From JADGGM01 sp027307005 (GTDB taxonomy: Bacteria; Gemmatimonadota; Gemmatimonadetes; Gemmatimonadales; Gemmatimonadaceae): DNA of 64,000 nucleotides. The notes under the pieces were generated by a model that made no database searches, was not told where the DNA came from, and worked only from the letters and a program-made list of their open reading frames with translations. The stretch is taken from positions 47,073 through 111,072 of the forward strand of contig DATIEP010000085.1 of assembly GCA_035455745.1 (NCBI GenBank). Reading direction: 5' to 3'. The number at the start of each line of letters is the position of its first letter. Within the stretch, counting starts at the first letter, position 1. Positions 1-10,216 of the stretch are shown here, piece by piece. The translations under genes and the position numbers were made by a program.

Positions 1-1168
1 GATACCAGGTCTTTGCGGTCTCGTCCGCAGAGAGCGTGCGCTCGAGCGTCTCGGCGGTGCCGCCGTTGCCGAACGTCTCGTACAACCGACTGATGCCGTT
101 GTGCAATGCGGCGATGAACATCAGGTAGCCGGGCGACCACGTGTCGAAATCGCCGTGGGCAAACACGCCCGGCATGCCGAAGCGTGTCATCTCCTGCACG
201 TTGTTCCACCCGATCATCTGCCATTCGTTGGCGAGGAGCGGATCGATCCAGGCGTTGTACGGTTCATCACCGATGGTGTTGTCATAGAGGTACGGCACCG
301 ACTCGTGCAGATCGTGCAACACCTGCGCGTTCCACGCGACGTACGTGTTCATGACGTTCTGCGTCAGCTTGAGCGTCACGCCCATTGCATCACGGTTGTT
401 GTCGTGGGCGACGTAGTGTCCCCAGTAGATGAGGGGCAGGGGCGTATCGTTAGGATGCGCCATGTGCCATCGCACGATGTCGACCAGCCGATCACGGCCA
501 TCGACTTCGACGATCGGCGTGATGAGCGTGATGAGGTGCTCGCGGATGTTCGCGATGTACGGGCTCTCATCCACGGCAAGACGGTACGCGAGCTCCATGA
601 GCGCGGTGGGCGCTCCCGATTCCGTCGAGTGAATGGTGCCGGTGATGTAGTACACCGGCACGGTCTCGGGGATGAGCTTGGCGGCGACAGAGTCGTTCAT
701 GCCGATGGTACGGGGGTCGCCGAGTTTCGCGAGATTCGCCTTGTTGCGATCGAGATTCTTCCAGATGGCCTCCGAGGCGATGCCCACCGCGATCATCTCG
801 CGTCCTTCTTCTGTCGTGCCGATGGTCCAGACGCGCACGCGCGGACTCGATTTGGCGAGCAGCCGCATGTACTCGTACACCTGCTTCGAGTACGGCAGAT
901 TGTCGCGCGCGCCGGCAATGTCGCCCAACACGGCCTGCGGTGTGGGCACCGTCTTGGACGCCGGCAGATAATCCACGAGCGGCGACGTGAAGAACGGTTC
1001 CGTCGTGTATTCCTTGATCTTCGCCGTGTACGCCGAGTCGATGGGCTGATGCGGGTCGCGGCCTGGCGTTAGGCCGTGCAGCTCGCCCTGGGCATGTACC
1101 GACGACCCTCCGGCGACGATGGCGATGGTGAACGCGATGAGACAGCCGCAGACCGAGCAGCGCTTCAT
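1..1168 (-). CDS. M14-family zinc carboxypeptidase, secreted, 3' end cut by window edge
   Basis: The reading frame from ATG 1168 stays open to the left edge, giving 389 visible codons. Residues 1-26 form a signal peptide ending VHA before QG, so the protein is exported. The M14 zinc motif HSTE is seen at H180/E183 and a third likely zinc ligand at H288 in DLHE. M14 enzymes remove C-terminal residues from peptides with one zinc ion; the catalytic Glu normally lies further C-terminal and would be outside the window. The gene is followed upstream (on its own strand) by tamA about 100 bp away, which may or may not be co-transcribed. Seen: frame, signal peptide, HxxE. Known: family chemistry. Substrate unknown. 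Confidence 0.85.
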   Translation of the reverse strand, partial: MKRCSVCGCLIAFTIAIVAGGSSVHAQGELHGLTPGRDPHQPIDSAYTAKIKEYTTEPFFTSPLVDYLPASKTVPTPQAVLGDIAGARDNLPYSKQVYEYMRLLAKSSPRVRVWTIGTTEEGREMIAVGIASEAIWKNLDRNKANLAKLGDPRTIGMNDSVAAKLIPETVPVYYITGTIHSTESGAPTALMELAYRLAVDESPYIANIREHLITLITPIVEVDGRDRLVDIVRWHMAHPNDTPLPLIYWGHYVAHDNNRDAMGVTLKLTQNVMNTYVAWNAQVLHDLHESVPYLYDNTIGDEPYNAWIDPLLANEWQMIGWNNVQEMTRFGMPGVFAHGDFDTWSPGYLMFIAALHNGISRLYETFGNGGTAETLERTLSADETAKTWY

Positions 1169-1264
1169 GACGAGCCTCGATGAAAGCAGAGAGGAATCGC
1201 GGTGTGAGGTCTTCGGGGCAGGAAACTGCACGCCGGCGCAGGCCGCCGCCAGCGGACGCAGGGG

Positions 1265-3424
1265 TCAGAAGGCCGTGCCGAGGGCGAGGTGGATCTGAAA
1301 GCGCCGGTACCACTGCGTGGGGACGTTCGCGATGGGTGTTCCAGCGATGATGGCGTCGAGCACTTTCTGCGGGTCGCGAACATCGTCGAGCGACGGGTTG
1401 AGCTTGTAGCCGATCGAGACGCGCACCGCCCCGATCACCGTCAAGTAGTCGACGCCCGCGCCGACGGACGTGAAGAAGCGATCATCGCCCGGCAGCGAAA
1501 AGCTCGTCTTGAAGCGTTTGTCCGGCGTCCAGACGCGGCCGCCATCGATGAACGCGTGCGTGCCCCAGGAGTCGCCTAACCCGGGGAACGGCATGCGCAG
1601 CTCGAAGGTCCCGGCGACTCGCGCGAGACCGCCGATCGGGACGTAGCCAGTGGCGACGGCCGTGGTGTCGGTGCCGTGCACTTGAAAGCGCAGGTCGGGA
1701 AACTTGGGGCCGAGGAGTCCGCTGCTCCACCCGCGCACATCGGCTGCGCCGCCGGCGGTGAATGCGACGTCGCGGAGCTCGAGAAACTTGAGCGTGGAGT
1801 CGCTGCCCTCGATGCCGAGGCTCTTGCCGCGCGGATAGAGCCGGCCGGCGCTGAAGCGCACGGCGATGCCGACGCGCCGATTGATCGGGTGGTATGCAGC
1901 GCCGGTCAGATCCAGCCGCGTGTATTCCACCGTATTCAACGCGCTTCCGGCCGTGGATTCGATGCTCGGTCTCAACACGAAACCATCGCGCGGGTTATTG
2001 GCATTGTCGAGCGCGCCGAGCGTTGCATTGAGGGTGAGCGTGCTGCGCCGGGTCGTCGTCTTGAGCGAGCCGAGCAGCGCGTTCTGCGCGAGGAGCGTCA
2101 GGAAGTCGATGCGACCCGACGAGAAGTCGCCGTTCCGGTACCGCAGCACGTGGCGCGAGCTGATGCTGTACTTGAGCGACATCAAGAACACCGGGCCTAA
2201 CCGATAGAGCAGCGTGGCATCGGAGCCGATGGCCCACGATCGGTCGCGGAAGTCGTCGCGATACTCGGCGAAGGGGCTGAGGAGCGCCGAGAGCGGGGGC
2301 GTGTACACGTACGGCTGCTTGAGCGTCGCCACGCCGCGCACGAACCGCTCGGGGTTCTGGTCCACGGCGAGCCACGCCGTGGACGTGCCTAACGATGTGG
2401 TGAGCGTGCGTGCATCGTTCGTGAAGTTGCGGTGCGTCCACGTGACCTGCGCCGTGGCGCCGTTCTCCGAGGAGTAGCCGGTCTCACCAGTGATGACGTG
2501 GACCGGCTGTTCGGCGACGGTGACTCTGATTGCGACCTGGCTGTCAGGCTTCTGCCCGGGCGCGAGCTCCACTCGCGCCTCTCGTATGATGTCCAACCCT
2601 TGAATCGAGCGCCGCCCTTCGGACATTTCCGACGCCGTGTAATAGTTGCCGACGTGGAACGGCAGCTCGCGCTTGATGACGTGATCGCTCAACAGGTCGT
2701 TGCCGGTGACATCGATCCGCGCGATCTTGGCGCGCGGGCCCGGTCGCAACCGCAGCTCGAGTGTGGCCGTGTCGGCCGTGGTGTCGACTAACGACCGCGA
2801 CCACACGCCGGCGAATGCGTATCCGAGGTTGCGCATCGCGACGCGCGTCCGACGCTCGGCTGTCGATGCCTCGACGCTGCCGAAGCGGTGATTGCGCGCG
2901 GGCGCCACGGCGTGGCGCGCCGCTCGGATGATGTCGGGAGGCAGCGTCGTCGCGCTGTCGACACCGGTGCTGTCGCCGGGTTCGATGCGCACGCTGCGCA
3001 GCAGCGTGGGTTTCCCTTCGTCGATCACGAAGACGACATCGACGCGTCGATCGCTGGTATCGAGTTTGACCGCGAAGCCGACGTTGGCGTGCAAGATGCC
3101 GCTGGTCTGGTAATAATCGCGGATGCGCACGGCGTCGCGCTCGAGCTCGAGCGGGTCGAATAGGGGCATCGGCGGCTTTTCGCGGCGGAAGAGGAAGTCG
3201 AGCACTCCGCCGAAGATGCCTTCAGGTTCGGGCGCCACGGTCGCGATGTGCTGGCGAAGATCCACGGCGTCGATGGTGTGGTCGTGGACCCATCGAAAAT
3301 CGATCGAGCGCACGCGCGTGCCCGGGGGCAGCACCATCGGCGATCGCTGCGCTGAGGCGCGCGGCGCCGCGGCGGAGAGCGCCGCCGCGGCAACGAAGGC
3401 GAACCACGATGCGCGACTCGTCAC
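1265..3424 (-). CDS. tamA: TamA-like Omp85 outer-membrane protein
   Basis: A 719-residue Omp85-family protein. The start is taken as GTG 3424, two bases after the TAA stop of tamB, because it gives a clean signal peptide (TSRASWFAF... cut after ASA); a longer frame upstream would overlap tamB and adds a basic stretch with no signal. Residues about 30-330 contain what look like three POTRA-type modules. The rest is a 16-strand-type barrel with the loop-6 motif VRGW at about residue 563 and a C-terminal Phe. TamA inserts in the outer membrane and works with inner-membrane-anchored TamB in outer-membrane protein assembly and lipid traffic. BamA is the main alternative, but the adjacency to tamB and three rather than five POTRA modules favour TamA. 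Confidence 0.85.
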   Translation of the reverse strand: MTSRASWFAFVAAAALSAAAPRASAQRSPMVLPPGTRVRSIDFRWVHDHTIDAVDLRQHIATVAPEPEGIFGGVLDFLFRREKPPMPLFDPLELERDAVRIRDYYQTSGILHANVGFAVKLDTSDRRVDVVFVIDEGKPTLLRSVRIEPGDSTGVDSATTLPPDIIRAARHAVAPARNHRFGSVEASTAERRTRVAMRNLGYAFAGVWSRSLVDTTADTATLELRLRPGPRAKIARIDVTGNDLLSDHVIKRELPFHVGNYYTASEMSEGRRSIQGLDIIREARVELAPGQKPDSQVAIRVTVAEQPVHVITGETGYSSENGATAQVTWTHRNFTNDARTLTTSLGTSTAWLAVDQNPERFVRGVATLKQPYVYTPPLSALLSPFAEYRDDFRDRSWAIGSDATLLYRLGPVFLMSLKYSISSRHVLRYRNGDFSSGRIDFLTLLAQNALLGSLKTTTRRSTLTLNATLGALDNANNPRDGFVLRPSIESTAGSALNTVEYTRLDLTGAAYHPINRRVGIAVRFSAGRLYPRGKSLGIEGSDSTLKFLELRDVAFTAGGAADVRGWSSGLLGPKFPDLRFQVHGTDTTAVATGYVPIGGLARVAGTFELRMPFPGLGDSWGTHAFIDGGRVWTPDKRFKTSFSLPGDDRFFTSVGAGVDYLTVIGAVRVSIGYKLNPSLDDVRDPQKVLDAIIAGTPIANVPTQWYRRFQIHLALGTAF

Positions 3425-3426
3425 CG

Positions 3427-6400
3427 TTAGTACGAGTGGCGGGAGCGAAGCAGGAACCGCATGTCGGACACGCCTCCCTCGAGGCGCATGACCAGCCACT
3501 TGAACGCGTTGTATTCCACCTGCGCTTCGGGATACAGGTTCTGGTTCAACTGATCGGTGGCGGCCTGGCCGAAGCCTAACGGTTGGGCGAAGCCGAGGTA
3601 GACGCGCGGTGAGACGTAGCGGCCGGCGACGAGCGTGGCGCCGCGCACGGCGTCCTGCCGAATCTCGATCACGTCGAGCTGGAGCTGATCTTGTCCCACG
3701 CCTTCGATCACGCCCTGCAGCTGGCTCATGGCCACCGACGTGCCCGCCTGGAGCGCGAGATTGGACGACCCGGTGCTGTTGCCGCCGAGGCCGAGGCCGG
3801 CGGCTTCGGGATGGCCGGTGGCGATGTACGAAATGATGTCGGAATTGCTCATCTGCGGATCCGAGCTGAGCTCGAGCCGGATGCGCTCCGGCGTCCCGGT
3901 GACGTCGAGATTGATCGTGACCTCGGCTGCGTTAGGATCGCCGGTGGACGGCACGACGTACTGCGTCTTGATGTTCATGCGCAGCTGTTGCGGCGGCCCG
4001 TTCAACGTCAGCGTCCCTTCGCTCACCGTGAAGCGCCGCCCAAATTCCGCCACGTAGCTGCGGCCCTCGATCGGCTCGAGCGTGCCGTACAACCGCAGCG
4101 GCCCGCGCGGATCTTTGCGCGCCGTCACCGTGCCGCTGAGCTCTATTTGTAACTGCGGGTTGGCGCGGCGGCGTACCCACGCGTCGCGATCGGTGGTGAC
4201 CTTCAAGTTGAGCGCGAGCTTGTCGAAGAACGACGTGGCCTGCGTGCCGCCGGGCACCACGGCCTCCGGACCGAAGCGCGCAGCGATCGAGCGCAACTCG
4301 GCTTCCGTGAGGTTCACGGGTTTGGCGCTGCCGCCCGACCCGGTCGCCGACAGATCGAGCGTGCCGTTGTTGATTCGAAGCGCGCCGGAGAACGCGGGCG
4401 CTTTGGTGGTGCCCTGGAAGGCGACGTCGCCCGATGCCACCACCTGGTAGGCGGATGTCCACACCGCGCGGAACTTGTGCATCGACGCGTGTAAATCGAA
4501 CTGGCCGAGCGTGAGCTGGCGGAGGATGACGCTGCCAGTTAGGCGAGCGGAGCCGTCCTCCGAGCGCAGCTGCGCGGTGTCGATCGAGAGACGGTCGTTC
4601 GCCATGTGCGCGACGACGGTGCCTTTCTCGTATGTCACGCCCATCGACGGCAGTCGCAGGAGCAGGCCGTGCAGTCCGAGCGTGCCGCTCAGTTGCGGCG
4701 CATCGGCCACGCCGCCCACGTGCGCGTCGATGGCCAGCGCGCCGCGCGCCTGGTCGATCGTGCGCCCGTCGAGGAAGGGTTCGATGCTCGCGAGATGGAA
4801 GCCTGCCGCCGCGATGCGGAGGTCGACCGCACCATTCTCGATGAGCGAGATCGGCGCGCCGCCCGCGGCGAACGACAGCTGCAGCGGCAACGTCCCGTGC
4901 ACGCGGAGCGGGTGGCCATCCACCGGCGTCATCGCGCCATCGAGGGCAAGTTTTTTCGCCGTCCAGTCGATCACGGCGTGGACGGTGCCCGAGTCGGCGT
5001 GCGCTTTGGGCAGCACGACGGTCGCGTCGGCGTGCAGGCGCGGCGCGGCGGCGGTCCCATCGAGCGTCGCCTGTCCGACGAGTTTGGCGCCGGTGAGGGC
5101 ATGATAGCCTAACGCACGAGCCAGCGGCGCCAGCGATACCGAATCGGCGCGCACCGTCAGGCGCTCGGCGCCCGTCCGACCAACGGAGCCGTCGATCGCG
5201 ATCCGGCGGCCGGTGTTGGACGTGAGCTCGAAGTCCTTGATCGCGTAGCGTGCGCCGTACGAAACGGGCACGGGGTGCGTGAGGCGCCAGTGATACTTGG
5301 TGTGACTGATGTCGAGGGAATCGAGCCGCAGCGCGCTGCGGATGGAATCCGGCACCGCGTCGGCGACGAGCGACGCGGTGGTTCCGTCGTGCAGCGTGGC
5401 GGCCACCGATACGCGGGCGGAGCTGTCCGCGTATCCGAGCGTCACGTTCAACTCCCGAGCGGCGATGCCGGCAAACGCAACATCGGTCGCGCGGACCGTT
5501 CCGTTCGTCCCGGAGAGTCGGCGCAATCCGGGAACCGCCGCGGTGATGTCCGCGTCGAGCGCATCGACGCGATTGCTGTTGTACGCGATGCCGCGGGCGC
5601 GCGCGAGTACGCGGACCTGGGGTGTGTCGGCGGTGCCGGACAGCGCGAGCGAGAGGCGCGCACTGTCGGCGCCGAGGACGTTCAATCCGAGGACCTGCGC
5701 GATGGGCGTCAGGTCGCGGGTGTCGATCATCAGCTCGAGGTTCGACGGTTGCGGGCCGGCGCCGTGCGCGACGGCGGCCTGTCCCGATCCGGTGAGCGTG
5801 CCGAGGACGCTGCGCACGTCGAGGGTGTCGATCGCCACGCGGCCTTGCGTTAGGCGGAGCGCGGCGACGCCCGAGTCGAGCGGGAGCGTGACCGTGTCGA
5901 CGCTGGCCAGCATGATCGCGGTATCGGGCGCCGCTTCGGCCAAGCGCCACCAGCCGCGGGCCTGGAGCCGGAGGTCGGCCTCGGCCAGGATGCGGTCGAG
6001 GGAGATCGGGCGTTTGGGCCCCGGCGTGACGAGCCGCCCGTGGATGGCGGCGTTGCCGCGCCCGTCCGGCGCCGCGATTCCCGCGGTGACCGCGAGCGTT
6101 CCGCTGTCGAGGGCGACGCCCAACTTGATGCTGTCGATGGTCACGCCGCGGACCACGGACGGCGCGACGCTCAGTGTGGCGTTCCATCGGGCCACAGCCG
6201 GATCGAGGCCGGCCACGCGCGCGGTGAGCGCGGCGTCGATCGAGGTGTGGAGGTCGGCGCGGCCGGTGAAGCCGGCGAGGTCCAGACCGCGGATGGCGCC
6301 CGTGTCGACGGTGAAGACCGGCTGCGCGTCGAACGGGCGCGCCGTGCCGCCCAACGCGAGCGATGCGTGCGGGCCCGACGCGGCGGCGCGCCAGCGCGCG

Positions 6401-8451
6401 GTGCCGCGGCGGATCGCCACGGTGGCCGACGCCGAATCGATGCGTTGCGCGCCGGCCCGCGACCGGGCTAGCGTTAGGCGGGCGGCGCCGGCGATGGTGG
6501 CCGCCGCGCCGGCGCCCGGCCGCCACGCCGCGCGGCCGGCCATCGACCCGGTGAGGTCCGTGGACAGCGCAGTGTCGCCGGCGAGCGGGCCGGCATCCAC
6601 GTGCGCGAACGCGAGACGTCGCACGACGATGCCGGGGTGCGCGCCGCCGGGCGTGACCGATGCGTCGATGGACACCGTGCCCGTATCGAGCGAGGCCGTT
6701 GCGGCGAGGCTGGCGACGCCGCCGCGCATCGCGACCGAGGCATCGGCCTTGCGGATGCGGATTGTGCGGTAGGTCGACCGGTCGAGGCGGAGGCGGACCT
6801 GCGCCACCGCCGACGCGAGCGACGTGCCGCGGCCGGCGGCCGTGAACCGGCCGGTGAGCGCGCTGGCGCTGGTGTCGCCCGTCAGGCGGGCGACGTTGAC
6901 GCGCGACAGCGTTCCGTTAGTCACGCGCCACGCGAGCGGCGTTCCGAGCGTCGCCGCGCCGGTGGCCGCCGCCGTTCCACCGGCCACCGCGGCGCGGAGC
7001 GAAAACGCGATGGTCCGCGCGTGCAGCATCGCGTGCACGTCTGCCGAATCGATGCCGGCGGGGTGCGCGCCCACCGTGACCACGTGCGCGCGGATGTCGT
7101 GCGCCCGCGTGGTGTCGAACGGAGAAAGCGTGGCCGTCGCCGCGACCTTCCACGGGCGCAGCGTTCCATGCAGCGTCGCGCGCACCACACCGCGCGTCAT
7201 CACGGCGCGCGCAGCGAGATCGCGCACCGTGTAGGATCCGTAGCGCACCGTGGGCGCGAGATCGAGTTGGGCGGCGCCGTCGGCCGTGCGGAGCGACTGG
7301 CCGTGCACGCGCACGGCGAGTGTGCCGCTCACGCTGCCGGTGTCGGTGGCGCTGGCCAGTATCGCTTTCGGCTTCACATCCTCGAGTCGCACGTCGAGCG
7401 AGTCGAGCACGTTGGTCGCGCTGGTCGTGATGACGCCGCCGATCGTGGCGCGTCCGCCGCGTTCGATCTCCGCCCCGCCGGCCACGCGCAGCGTGTCGAG
7501 GGCGCCGCGCGCCTCGAGATGGACGGTGGCCGACTCGTGCGGTGCGAGTCCCGCCACGAAGATCGAGAGGTCGGCGAAGCGCACCGGTTGGGCATCGATC
7601 GCGACGTCGACGTTGCGCAGATGCGGGTGCGCGCTGTCGGGCAAGGTCAGCGATCCTCGTGCGCTCACGAACGTGTCGCCGCCGCGCGCGGTGATGCGCG
7701 CGGGCTCGAGGCGGCCGCCGGTCAGCGCGCCGGTCGCGTCGATGGCGAGGGGCGGCAGGCCGGGTGTCGCGGGATCGATGCGCGCGTGCAGCGTGTCGAG
7801 GCGCACGGCGGTTGTCGCGCCTAACCGAACGTTGCGGGCCGACACCAGCAGGTCATCCAGGCGGTACGGCGCGTGGCGGCGGCCCGTGGCCGTGTCCGCC
7901 CGCGGCGCCGCGACCAGCGCGGCGCGCCGGATGGTGAGGCGGCCGACGCTGAAGGTGGCCGGCGCCTTCGCGTTAGGCGCGCGCGGCGGCGCCGGAGGCC
8001 GCGCGAACGGCGTCAGCAGATCCCAGGCGCCGGCACGCGACTGCGTCGCGCTCGCCGAGAGGCCCGCGATGACGAGCGACGAGAGCGAGCGCGCGCGCAC
8101 GACGTCGATCAACGACGCATACCGCGCCTCCACCGTGTCGATCGAGATCGCCGGCGACCGGTCCGCCGGCAGCAGCCGCACGCCGGTCAGCGTGAGTCCG
8201 CTCCACCAGTCGCCCGTCACCGATTGAACGGCGATCACGCGTCCCTTGTACGGATTGACGAGCGCGAGCACCTGCGTGGCCGCCCATCGGGCGACGACGC
8301 CGTTCTGCAGAGCAAGTAGCGCCGCCGTCGGAACGACGGCGACGAGAACGACAACCGCGACCAGCACGCCGATCGCGATCCGGCGCAGCCGATGACTCCG
8401 GCGCATGACGCGTCGATCCGGTTGTGCGGGCGTGTGAGATGGGTGTTCCAC
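3427..8451 (-). CDS. tamB: TamB-like translocation and assembly module protein (DUF490)
   Basis: A 1674-residue protein with one N-terminal membrane segment (about residues 26-48) and then a very long, repetitive beta-rich AsmA-like body full of short strands with Asp/Thr/Ala/Leu alternation, ending in a DUF490 domain over about the last 400 residues. TamB proteins span the periplasm as a hydrophobic groove that carries phospholipid or helps outer-membrane protein folding, docking on TamA. The start at 8451 could instead be the ATG at 8406 (MRRSHRL), 15 codons later, which sits closer to the membrane segment. The stop is two bases from the GTG of tamA, so the pair is surely one transcript; the order tamB then tamA is the reverse of E. 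coli. Confidence 0.9.
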   Translation of the reverse strand: MEHPSHTPAQPDRRVMRRSHRLRRIAIGVLVAVVVLVAVVPTAALLALQNGVVARWAATQVLALVNPYKGRVIAVQSVTGDWWSGLTLTGVRLLPADRSPAISIDTVEARYASLIDVVRARSLSSLVIAGLSASATQSRAGAWDLLTPFARPPAPPRAPNAKAPATFSVGRLTIRRAALVAAPRADTATGRRHAPYRLDDLLVSARNVRLGATTAVRLDTLHARIDPATPGLPPLAIDATGALTGGRLEPARITARGGDTFVSARGSLTLPDSAHPHLRNVDVAIDAQPVRFADLSIFVAGLAPHESATVHLEARGALDTLRVAGGAEIERGGRATIGGVITTSATNVLDSLDVRLEDVKPKAILASATDTGSVSGTLAVRVHGQSLRTADGAAQLDLAPTVRYGSYTVRDLAARAVMTRGVVRATLHGTLRPWKVAATATLSPFDTTRAHDIRAHVVTVGAHPAGIDSADVHAMLHARTIAFSLRAAVAGGTAAATGAATLGTPLAWRVTNGTLSRVNVARLTGDTSASALTGRFTAAGRGTSLASAVAQVRLRLDRSTYRTIRIRKADASVAMRGGVASLAATASLDTGTVSIDASVTPGGAHPGIVVRRLAFAHVDAGPLAGDTALSTDLTGSMAGRAAWRPGAGAAATIAGAARLTLARSRAGAQRIDSASATVAIRRGTARWRAAASGPHASLALGGTARPFDAQPVFTVDTGAIRGLDLAGFTGRADLHTSIDAALTARVAGLDPAVARWNATLSVAPSVVRGVTIDSIKLGVALDSGTLAVTAGIAAPDGRGNAAIHGRLVTPGPKRPISLDRILAEADLRLQARGWWRLAEAAPDTAIMLASVDTVTLPLDSGVAALRLTQGRVAIDTLDVRSVLGTLTGSGQAAVAHGAGPQPSNLELMIDTRDLTPIAQVLGLNVLGADSARLSLALSGTADTPQVRVLARARGIAYNSNRVDALDADITAAVPGLRRLSGTNGTVRATDVAFAGIAARELNVTLGYADSSARVSVAATLHDGTTASLVADAVPDSIRSALRLDSLDISHTKYHWRLTHPVPVSYGARYAIKDFELTSNTGRRIAIDGSVGRTGAERLTVRADSVSLAPLARALGYHALTGAKLVGQATLDGTAAAPRLHADATVVLPKAHADSGTVHAVIDWTAKKLALDGAMTPVDGHPLRVHGTLPLQLSFAAGGAPISLIENGAVDLRIAAAGFHLASIEPFLDGRTIDQARGALAIDAHVGGVADAPQLSGTLGLHGLLLRLPSMGVTYEKGTVVAHMANDRLSIDTAQLRSEDGSARLTGSVILRQLTLGQFDLHASMHKFRAVWTSAYQVVASGDVAFQGTTKAPAFSGALRINNGTLDLSATGSGGSAKPVNLTEAELRSIAARFGPEAVVPGGTQATSFFDKLALNLKVTTDRDAWVRRRANPQLQIELSGTVTARKDPRGPLRLYGTLEPIEGRSYVAEFGRRFTVSEGTLTLNGPPQQLRMNIKTQYVVPSTGDPNAAEVTINLDVTGTPERIRLELSSDPQMSNSDIISYIATGHPEAAGLGLGGNSTGSSNLALQAGTSVAMSQLQGVIEGVGQDQLQLDVIEIRQDAVRGATLVAGRYVSPRVYLGFAQPLGFGQAATDQLNQNLYPEAQVEYNAFKWLVMRLEGGVSDMRFLLRSRHSY

Positions 8452-8493
8452 TTCGCCGCCTAGTCAAGCACGGCGCGTGCCACCATCCGGTAC

Positions 8494-9747
8494 TCATTGG
8501 TCTGAGCCGCAGCACCCTACGCGTTTTTGGAAGAACCGGCGCTCGGCCGCGTTGCGCGCGAGGCGCATGGCCGCCTCAAAGTGCTCGCGTGCCTCGGCGG
8601 TTCGTCCGCGCCGGAGCTCCAGCTCGGCGAACGCGGCTCGATAGAACGGGTACGCGGCCAGCCGGTCGGCGTCGCTGATCGCCTCGAGCTCGGCGATGCC
8701 GGAGGCCGCGCCGTCCCGTTGGGCCACGGCGATCGCGCGGTTGAGCGCGACGACCGGCGAAGGCGCGATTGCCAGCAGCCGATCGTACAGCTCGACGACC
8801 GTGTGCCAATCGGTGCCATCGACGCTCGGCGCCTGCACGTGCGCGGCGGCGATCGCGGCCTCGAGGTGGTACACGCTGACGTCGGCGCCGCGTGCCGACT
8901 CGTCGAGCAACGCCAATCCGTGGGCGATGAGCGATGCATCCCACGTCGAGCGATCCTGGTCGGAGAGCGCGCTCAGCTCGCCGGCGCCGGTGATGCGTGC
9001 CGGCAGGCGCGCCGCGTGCAGGCACATGAGCGCCGCGAGCGCGCACGTGGCCGGCGTGCCCGTCCGCGCATCGGCGGCGAGCAGCTCCGTTAGGCGGATG
9101 GCTTCGCGGCACAGCTCCGTGCGCACGACGGTGTCGGCCGACACGCTGTGGTAGCCTTCGTTGAACAGCAGATAGAGCGCGCGCTGCACGACGGGCAGCC
9201 GGTCCGCCACATCGTCGTCGGTGAGATCGAACAGGCGTTGCGATGTCGCGAGCGACTGCTTGCCGCGGGCGATGCGCTTTTCGACCGCGGCGCGGCCGGC
9301 GAGAAACGCGCCGGCGATTTCCTGCGCGCCGAACCCGCACAGAATGTTGAGCACGAGCGCGATCTGCACTTCTTCCTTGAGGCGCGGGTCGCAGCAGGAG
9401 AACATCATGCGGAGTTGTTCGTCGCGGATGACTTCGGAGGCGAATGCTTCGTCGACGACCGGCGCCAGCGTCCACTCGCTGTCGAACATGCGGGACACTT
9501 CCGGCGCGAACGTGGTCGCGGTGCGCTCGCGACGAATCACATCGAGTGCGCGATTCTTGGCGGTGGCCATGAGCCACGCCGACGGATTGTCCGGCACGCC
9601 GCGCACTTTCCAGACCTCGAGCGCGCGACAGAACGCGTCCTGCACGACATCCTCGGCGAGCGACAAGTTGTGCACGCCGAAGATGCGGGTGAGGGCGGCC
9701 ACCATGCGCGCCGATTCGCGGCGGAAGAGATGCTCGTCGAGCTGCAT
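8494..9747 (-). CDS. ECF sigma factor with C-terminal helical extension (ECF42-like)
   Basis: The 417-residue protein starts with sigma region 2 (residues about 10-75, including the segment LAEDVVQDAF and DNPSAWLMATAKNRALD) and region 4 (about 115-165, with AQEIAGAFLAG and AVEKRIARGK). Residues about 185-410 form a long helical, TPR-like extension that includes LFNEGYH and PVVALNRA, which is typical of the ECF42 group. Such factors direct RNA polymerase to a small regulon and have no classical anti-sigma factor; a DGPF/YCII-like partner is usually encoded beside them. That partner is present 58 bp upstream on the same strand. The family fit is clear; the inducing signal is not known. Confidence 0.9.
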   Translation of the reverse strand: MQLDEHLFRRESARMVAALTRIFGVHNLSLAEDVVQDAFCRALEVWKVRGVPDNPSAWLMATAKNRALDVIRRERTATTFAPEVSRMFDSEWTLAPVVDEAFASEVIRDEQLRMMFSCCDPRLKEEVQIALVLNILCGFGAQEIAGAFLAGRAAVEKRIARGKQSLATSQRLFDLTDDDVADRLPVVQRALYLLFNEGYHSVSADTVVRTELCREAIRLTELLAADARTGTPATCALAALMCLHAARLPARITGAGELSALSDQDRSTWDASLIAHGLALLDESARGADVSVYHLEAAIAAAHVQAPSVDGTDWHTVVELYDRLLAIAPSPVVALNRAIAVAQRDGAASGIAELEAISDADRLAAYPFYRAAFAELELRRGRTAEAREHFEAAMRLARNAAERRFFQKRVGCCGSDQ

Positions 9748-9805
9748 CGCGTGACGCGATGCGCCGCGCCGGCCACGTTGGGCGCCGGCGCGGCGCTGCC
9801 GGTGG

Positions 9806-10162
9806 TTAGAAATTCATTGCCATCACGGGACGCACTTCGACGGCGCCATCCCCCTCGAGGATGGGACATCCCTTGGCGAGCTCGGCGGCCTGCGCGATGT
9901 CGCGCGCCTGGACGATCATGAAACCGGCGACGAGATCTTTCACCTCGGGGAAGGGGCCATCGGTGATCACCTTCTTGGAGCCGCGCACCACCTTGCCTTC
10001 GTTCTCGAGCGGCTGTCCTCTGTCCTTGACGTGTCCTTTCGTTTCCAGATCGCGCAGCCATGCGAGCCAGCGCTGCATGCTCTGTTGGGCAAGCTCCGGG
10101 CTTCCCATCGCCGCGCGCCGGGCGTCAGCCGTGGTGCGGAACAGGTAGATGTAGTCGCTCAT
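9806..10162 (-). CDS. DGPF-domain (YCII-related) protein, partner of the ECF sigma factor
   Basis: A 118-residue protein starting at ATG 10162 (MSDYIYLFRT). It contains the family motif TDGPFPEVKD with D68-F71, followed by GFMIVQARD, as in YCII-related/DGPF proteins, a ferredoxin-like alpha/beta fold. Longer in-frame extension upstream to 10459 has no coding character and was not used. The gene precedes the ECF42-type sigma gene with 58 bp between them, the standard arrangement for this family. In studied cases the DGPF gene belongs to the sigma factor's own regulon; its biochemical role is unresolved. An 8-bp direct repeat lies 55-73 bp upstream and may be part of the promoter. Confidence 0.9.
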   Translation of the reverse strand: MSDYIYLFRTTADARRAAMGSPELAQQSMQRWLAWLRDLETKGHVKDRGQPLENEGKVVRGSKKVITDGPFPEVKDLVAGFMIVQARDIAQAAELAKGCPILEGDGAVEVRPVMAMNF

Positions 10163-10216
10163 GTGTGCCTCTCGTGTAAGTGATATCGGCCGGCGGCCGG
10201 AGTGGCGCCGCGTCAT

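Noticed and set aside
101..1072. Long open frame on the plus strand covering the M14 gene
   Set aside because: It is the shadow of the minus-strand carboxypeptidase, whose signal peptide and HSTE motif are clear; the plus-strand text is Arg/His/Val-rich with no motif.
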